DNA of 64,000 bases from Seohaeicola_A nanhaiensis (GTDB lineage Bacteria > Pseudomonadota > Alphaproteobacteria > Rhodobacterales > Rhodobacteraceae). The DNA lies in NCBI RefSeq assembly GCF_042654245.1, contig NZ_JBHSGI010000026.1:1-64000 (forward strand), in the 5' to 3' direction. Below the pieces are notes generated by a model. That model ran no database searches. It had not been told where the DNA came from and saw only the letters and a list, made by a program, of their open reading frames with translations. Position numbers and translations under genes: made by a program. Below, one piece after another: positions 61,221 to 64,000 of this stretch (its first letter is position 1; the number at the start of each line of letters is the position of its first letter).

Positions 61221-62078
61221 TCACGCGAAACGCGCAGCCCCGTTGTTTAGAACCACCACGTCGCGGGCCGGGATCGAAGCGCGGAACCGGGCCTCGCCAC
61301 CCTCTTCCCAGATATCAAACCGCACGGTCTCGCCGGGATAGACCGGGGCGGAAAACCGCACGTCCAGCCCTACAAGCCGGGCGGCGTCATAATCGAGCAG
61401 CGATTTGAGGATCGCCCGCGCCGCCAGACCATAGGTCGCAAGGCCGTGCAGGATCGGCCGGTCGAACCCGACCGATCGCGCCACATCCGGGTCGGCATGA
61501 AGCGGGTTCATGTCACCGCTAAGGCGGTAAACCAGCGCCTGGCGCGGCAGTGTTTCGATATCGCAGACATGATCGGGCGCGCGGTCGGGCAAAGCCGCCG
61601 GGGCCGGGCCGGGCCTGTTTTTGCCACCGAACCCGCCGTCGCCGCGGCAGAAGGCCGACATCGACACGCGAGCCAGCTTGTCGCCGGTGTCCGCGTCAAT
61701 GATTTCGCGGCTTTGGTAGATGACGGCACCCTTGCCCTCGCCCTTGTCGGAAATAAAGTCGATCCGGCTGCGGCCGATGATGTTGCCCTTCACCGGCAGC
61801 GGCTTGTAGATGTCTAGCCATTGTTCACCATGCAGCACCTTCTGCCAGTTCACGCCGGTCTTGGGGTTGCGCAGCCAGAAGCCCGGATACCCCATCGTGA
61901 CCGCCATCGAGGGCACCGCCCTCAGCCCGTCTTCATAGACGAAGGCCAGTTCCTTTTTGTCGGTCGGATCCTCGCCGAACCCAAGGCCGAGCGCATAAAG
62001 GATGGTATCCCGCTCGGTCAGTGTCTGCTCGATCTCCTCAAATTCCCAGTTCGATAGCGCGTCGAAATCCAATGGCAT
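61221..62078 (-). CDS. Double-hotdog MaoC enoyl-CoA hydratase 2
   Basis: 285 residues, two hotdog repeats. The second contains the hydratase 2 motif YRLSGDMNPLHADPDVARSV followed by ILHGLATYGLAARA, with catalytic Asp and His. The first begins LTERDTILYALGLGFGEDP. It adds water to trans-2-enoyl-CoA to give (3R)-hydroxyacyl-CoA, as in HSD17B4-type enzymes. This fits the MFE-2-type SDR at 33166. It lies between the thiolase-like and racemase genes. Confidence 0.92.
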   Translation of the reverse strand: MPLDFDALSNWEFEEIEQTLTERDTILYALGLGFGEDPTDKKELAFVYEDGLRAVPSMAVTMGYPGFWLRNPKTGVNWQKVLHGEQWLDIYKPLPVKGNIIGRSRIDFISDKGEGKGAVIYQSREIIDADTGDKLARVSMSAFCRGDGGFGGKNRPGPAPAALPDRAPDHVCDIETLPRQALVYRLSGDMNPLHADPDVARSVGFDRPILHGLATYGLAARAILKSLLDYDAARLVGLDVRFSAPVYPGETVRFDIWEEGGEARFRASIPARDVVVLNNGAARFA

Positions 62079-62101
62079 GAACTTTCCTCCCTTGTTTGTT
62101 A

Positions 62102-63253
62102 TTAGAGTGTGTTTTGCGAACCCAGGATTGCCGTAACCTGGCTGGACAGCACACCGCCGTTCCCATGCGCCAGCGCCAGGTCGACATCCTTCAACTGAAT
62201 GCCGGGTGCATCACCACGGATCTGCCGCGCCGCCTCGATCACGGTGAAAATGCCATACATGCCGGGATGCACACAAGACAGGCCCCCGCCATTGGTATTC
62301 ACCGGCAAGACCCCGCCCGGCGCGATGCGCCCGCCCTCGACAAAGGCACCGCCCTCGCCCTTGGCACAAAAGCCGAGATCTTCCAGAAACAGGATCGTAT
62401 TGATAGTGAACGCATCGTAAAGCTCGACCGCCTGAATGTCCGAAGGCGACACGCCCGCGGCGGCAAAGGCGCGTGCGCCCGACTCGCGCGCGGCGGTCAC
62501 GGTGAAGTCCTTCATCTGCGAAATCTGGCGATGCGAGCTTTCCGCCGCGCTGCCCAAAACGTAAACCGGGGCCTTAGGGAAGTCCCTGGCACGGTCGGCG
62601 CGAACCATCACGATCGCCCCGCCGCCATCGGTGACAAGACAACAATCGCGCACAGTCAACGGATCGCCCACCATACGCGCGCCCAAAACATCCGCGCGGC
62701 TGAGCGGGCCGCGCTCGAATGCCTCTGGGTTGTGCTGCGCCCAGGCCCGCGCGGCCACGGCCACATCGGCCAGCTGTTCGCGGGTGGTGCCAAATTCATG
62801 CATGTGCCGTGCCGCCGCCATCGCATAGGCGGAAATCGGATATCGCGGATTATAGGGCGCCTCATAGGCGGGCGGGCGCGAGGCCGTCACCAGCCTGCCC
62901 GACGCGGTGCGCTGGTTGGAGCCATAAACAATCAGCGCCACATCACACAGGCCAGCCTCCAGCGCCATTGTGGCGGAGGTCAGGTAATTCACGAAGGACG
63001 ACCCGCCCGTCATGGTGCCGTCGATGAACCTGGGCTGAATGCCCAGATATTCGGCCGCCATAAGGGCAGGCATGCTGTCTTCCATCATGGTGCAGAACAG
63101 ACCGTCCACATCGGACAGCTTCAGCCCCGCATCGCCAAGTGCCGCAAGCGCGGATTGCGCCATGACATCATAGGCCGTCAGCCCATGCGCCTCGCCGAAA
63201 CCCGCGTGCCCGGTTCCCACAATGGCGGATTTTCCCCGAAGTTTGGTGGTCAT
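62102..63253 (-). CDS. Thiolase-fold protein without the nucleophilic Cys (Ltp2-type acyl-CoA aldolase candidate)
   Basis: 383 residues. The fold is clear from AIVGTGHAGFGEAHG, VELYDAFTINTILFLEDLGF and NTNGGGLSCVHPGMYGIFT. The usual Cys segment reads DGTMTGGSSFVN, with no Cys, and HDAT is replaced by YDAF. These features, plus a DUF35 gene 3 bases upstream, match Ltp2-type retro-aldolases that work with DUF35 partners in steroid side-chain loss. It is probably a C-C lyase rather than a thiolase. Confidence 0.88.
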   Translation of the reverse strand: MTTKLRGKSAIVGTGHAGFGEAHGLTAYDVMAQSALAALGDAGLKLSDVDGLFCTMMEDSMPALMAAEYLGIQPRFIDGTMTGGSSFVNYLTSATMALEAGLCDVALIVYGSNQRTASGRLVTASRPPAYEAPYNPRYPISAYAMAAARHMHEFGTTREQLADVAVAARAWAQHNPEAFERGPLSRADVLGARMVGDPLTVRDCCLVTDGGGAIVMVRADRARDFPKAPVYVLGSAAESSHRQISQMKDFTVTAARESGARAFAAAGVSPSDIQAVELYDAFTINTILFLEDLGFCAKGEGGAFVEGGRIAPGGVLPVNTNGGGLSCVHPGMYGIFTVIEAARQIRGDAPGIQLKDVDLALAHGNGGVLSSQVTAILGSQNTL

Positions 63254-63256
63254 GGC

Positions 63257-63658
63257 CTATACCTCCGCCGGTTTGAACAACACGGCCGGTTGGCCCTCGG
63301 CCCCGCCCACGAAGGCGGTCACGGCCATGTCGATGACAATGTCACCGGGGGCAATGCCCTCGACCCGGCTCATCATCCGAACGCCTTCCTCCAGTTCCAC
63401 CACGCACACGTTATAGTCGCCGCCGCGCTCGGGCTTCTGACGCACGACAGTGGTGGTGTGGACCCGGCCCTTGCCGCTGGCGGGATGCCAAGAGATCGCG
63501 GTCCCATGGCAGTGCGGACACAGGACCCTTGGAAAGAAATGATAGACTCCGCAATCATCGCACCTGGGCAGCATGATCTCCCCGTTTGTCAGCGCGCGTT
63601 GGAATATCTGGTCTGGTCCTGTGGCGTCCGGCACCGGCATTCTCCTCAAATGGTCCAT
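63257..63658 (-). CDS. DUF35 (zinc ribbon plus OB fold) partner of thiolase-like protein
   Basis: 133 residues. The zinc ribbon has CDDC (33, 36) and CPHC (47, 50); the OB fold follows from GRVHTTTVVRQKPERGGDYN to the end. DUF35 proteins form stable complexes with SCP2-type thiolase-fold enzymes and supply part of their structure. It is the first gene of the 63658-60074 operon, with operator F 27 bp upstream. Confidence 0.92.
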   Translation of the reverse strand: MDHLRRMPVPDATGPDQIFQRALTNGEIMLPRCDDCGVYHFFPRVLCPHCHGTAISWHPASGKGRVHTTTVVRQKPERGGDYNVCVVELEEGVRMMSRVEGIAPGDIVIDMAVTAFVGGAEGQPAVLFKPAEV

Positions 63659-63684
63659 TCCTGGTTAATCGTATTGATAATATT

Positions 63685-63700
63685 TCTAACAGCTGTTAGA
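63685..63700. promoter_or_regulatory. Operator copy F, perfect palindrome TCTAACAGCTGTTAGA
   Basis: A perfect 16-bp palindrome in the gap between the DUF35 gene (minus) and a CaiB family gene (plus). On the plus strand TTGATA (63674-63679) and TAGATT (63697-63702) are 17 bp apart, with the operator overlapping the -10 box exactly as in copy C. Confidence 0.88.
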
Positions 63701-63736
63701 TTTTGTCAATCCCATAGGTTCACTTGAGAGAACGCC

Positions 63737-64000
63737 ATGTCAGATTCAAGTTCAGCCCCCCTTTCCGGCAAGCTCGTCATCGCGCTCGAACAGGCGGTGG
63801 CGGCGCCCTTTTGCTCTTCGCGGCTTGCCGATGCCGGTGCGCGGGTGATCAAGGTCGAACGCAAGGGCGTGGGCGATTTCGCGCGCGCCTATGATACTGC
63901 CGCCAACGGCGAAGGCGCCTATTTTACATGGCTAAACCGGGGCAAGGAATCGGTCGCACTGGATATCAAAGCAGCAGAAGATCGCGATATCCTGCTGAAA
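63737..64000 (+). CDS. CaiB/BaiF family CoA transferase, N-terminal part (cut by window edge)
   Basis: The first 88 codons are visible. LVIALEQAVAAPFCSSRLAD, GARVIKVERKGVGDFAR, FTWLNRGKESVALDI are the usual opening blocks of family III CoA transferases. The EQAVAAPF start is typical of the transferase branch rather than AMACR. It is the first gene of a plus-strand unit under operator F and runs past base 64000. Confidence 0.88.
   Translation, partial: MSDSSSAPLSGKLVIALEQAVAAPFCSSRLADAGARVIKVERKGVGDFARAYDTAANGEGAYFTWLNRGKESVALDIKAAEDRDILLK

Noticed and set aside
1..64000. CRISPR arrays, tRNA/rRNA genes, prophage, replication origin.
   Set aside because: No spaced direct repeats, no cloverleaf-like CCA-ended sequences and no phage or replication proteins were noticed. 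There is no gap over 300 bases without a gene or IS part.

Overview
This window looks like a chromosomal stretch from a high-GC alphaproteobacterium, probably Rhodobacterales-like; that placement is inferred from codon usage, protein style and IS types. It is almost entirely a catabolic island for CoA thioesters: about 57 genes, packed with ATGA overlaps, and no rRNA, tRNA, CRISPR array or phage genes were seen.

Layout. 1-8910 (minus) is an operon reading AtuA-like protein, LivF, LivG, acyl-CoA synthetase, LivH, LivM, solute-binding protein, biotin carboxylase (cut by the left edge). 9012-13996 (plus) holds two isovaleryl-CoA-dehydrogenase-type enzymes, a dienoyl-CoA-reductase-like SDR, a crotonase and two hotdog thioesterases. 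14012-15385 (minus) is a regulator made of two complete TetR units in one chain, divergent from a BadH-like SDR (15477-16238). 16351-20325 (plus) has an acyl-CoA synthetase, an NmrA-like protein, an AraC-like regulator and a thioesterase. 20353-23938 (minus) has an acyl-CoA ligase and a FadH-like Fe-S flavoenzyme. 24025-36892 (plus) is an 11-gene operon: three acyl-CoA dehydrogenases, a crotonase, a PaaK-like ligase, both subunits of a methylcrotonyl/geranyl-type carboxylase, an HMG-CoA-lyase-like enzyme, an SDR, a citryl-CoA-lyase-like protein and an HTD2-type hydratase. 37013-44769 (plus) is a second Liv-type importer operon that again contains an acyl-CoA synthetase. 44792-49233 carries a CaiB family protein (minus) and a crotonase, thiolase and acyl-CoA dehydrogenase (plus). 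49319-54455 is a pile of decayed and nested insertion sequences. 54519-60007 and 60074-63658 (both minus) carry a paired acyl-CoA dehydrogenase, MaoC hydratases, an AMACR-like racemase and a Cys-less thiolase with a DUF35 partner. A third CaiB family gene starts at 63737.

How it fits together. Two importers with built-in CoA ligases would take up and activate a hydrophobic carboxylic acid. Racemase, dehydrogenases, hydratases and SDRs would then oxidise it. The thiolase/DUF35 pair and the thiolase would cut C-C bonds, and the biotin carboxylase with the HMG-lyase-like enzyme would handle a 3-methyl branch. AtuA, IVD-type dehydrogenases, an MCC-type carboxylase and a racemase point to a methyl-branched, isoprenoid-like acid. 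BadH-like and Asp-base dehydrogenases hint at an alicyclic ring. The actual substrate is not known.

The most striking signal is a 16-bp inverted repeat, consensus TCTAACANNTGTTAGA. It occurs at the head of essentially every major operon (8952, 15395, 23967, 36934, 60026, 63685), mostly in the same position between the -35 and -10 boxes. One copy lies beside the tandem TetR gene, which makes that protein the obvious candidate regulator of the whole island.
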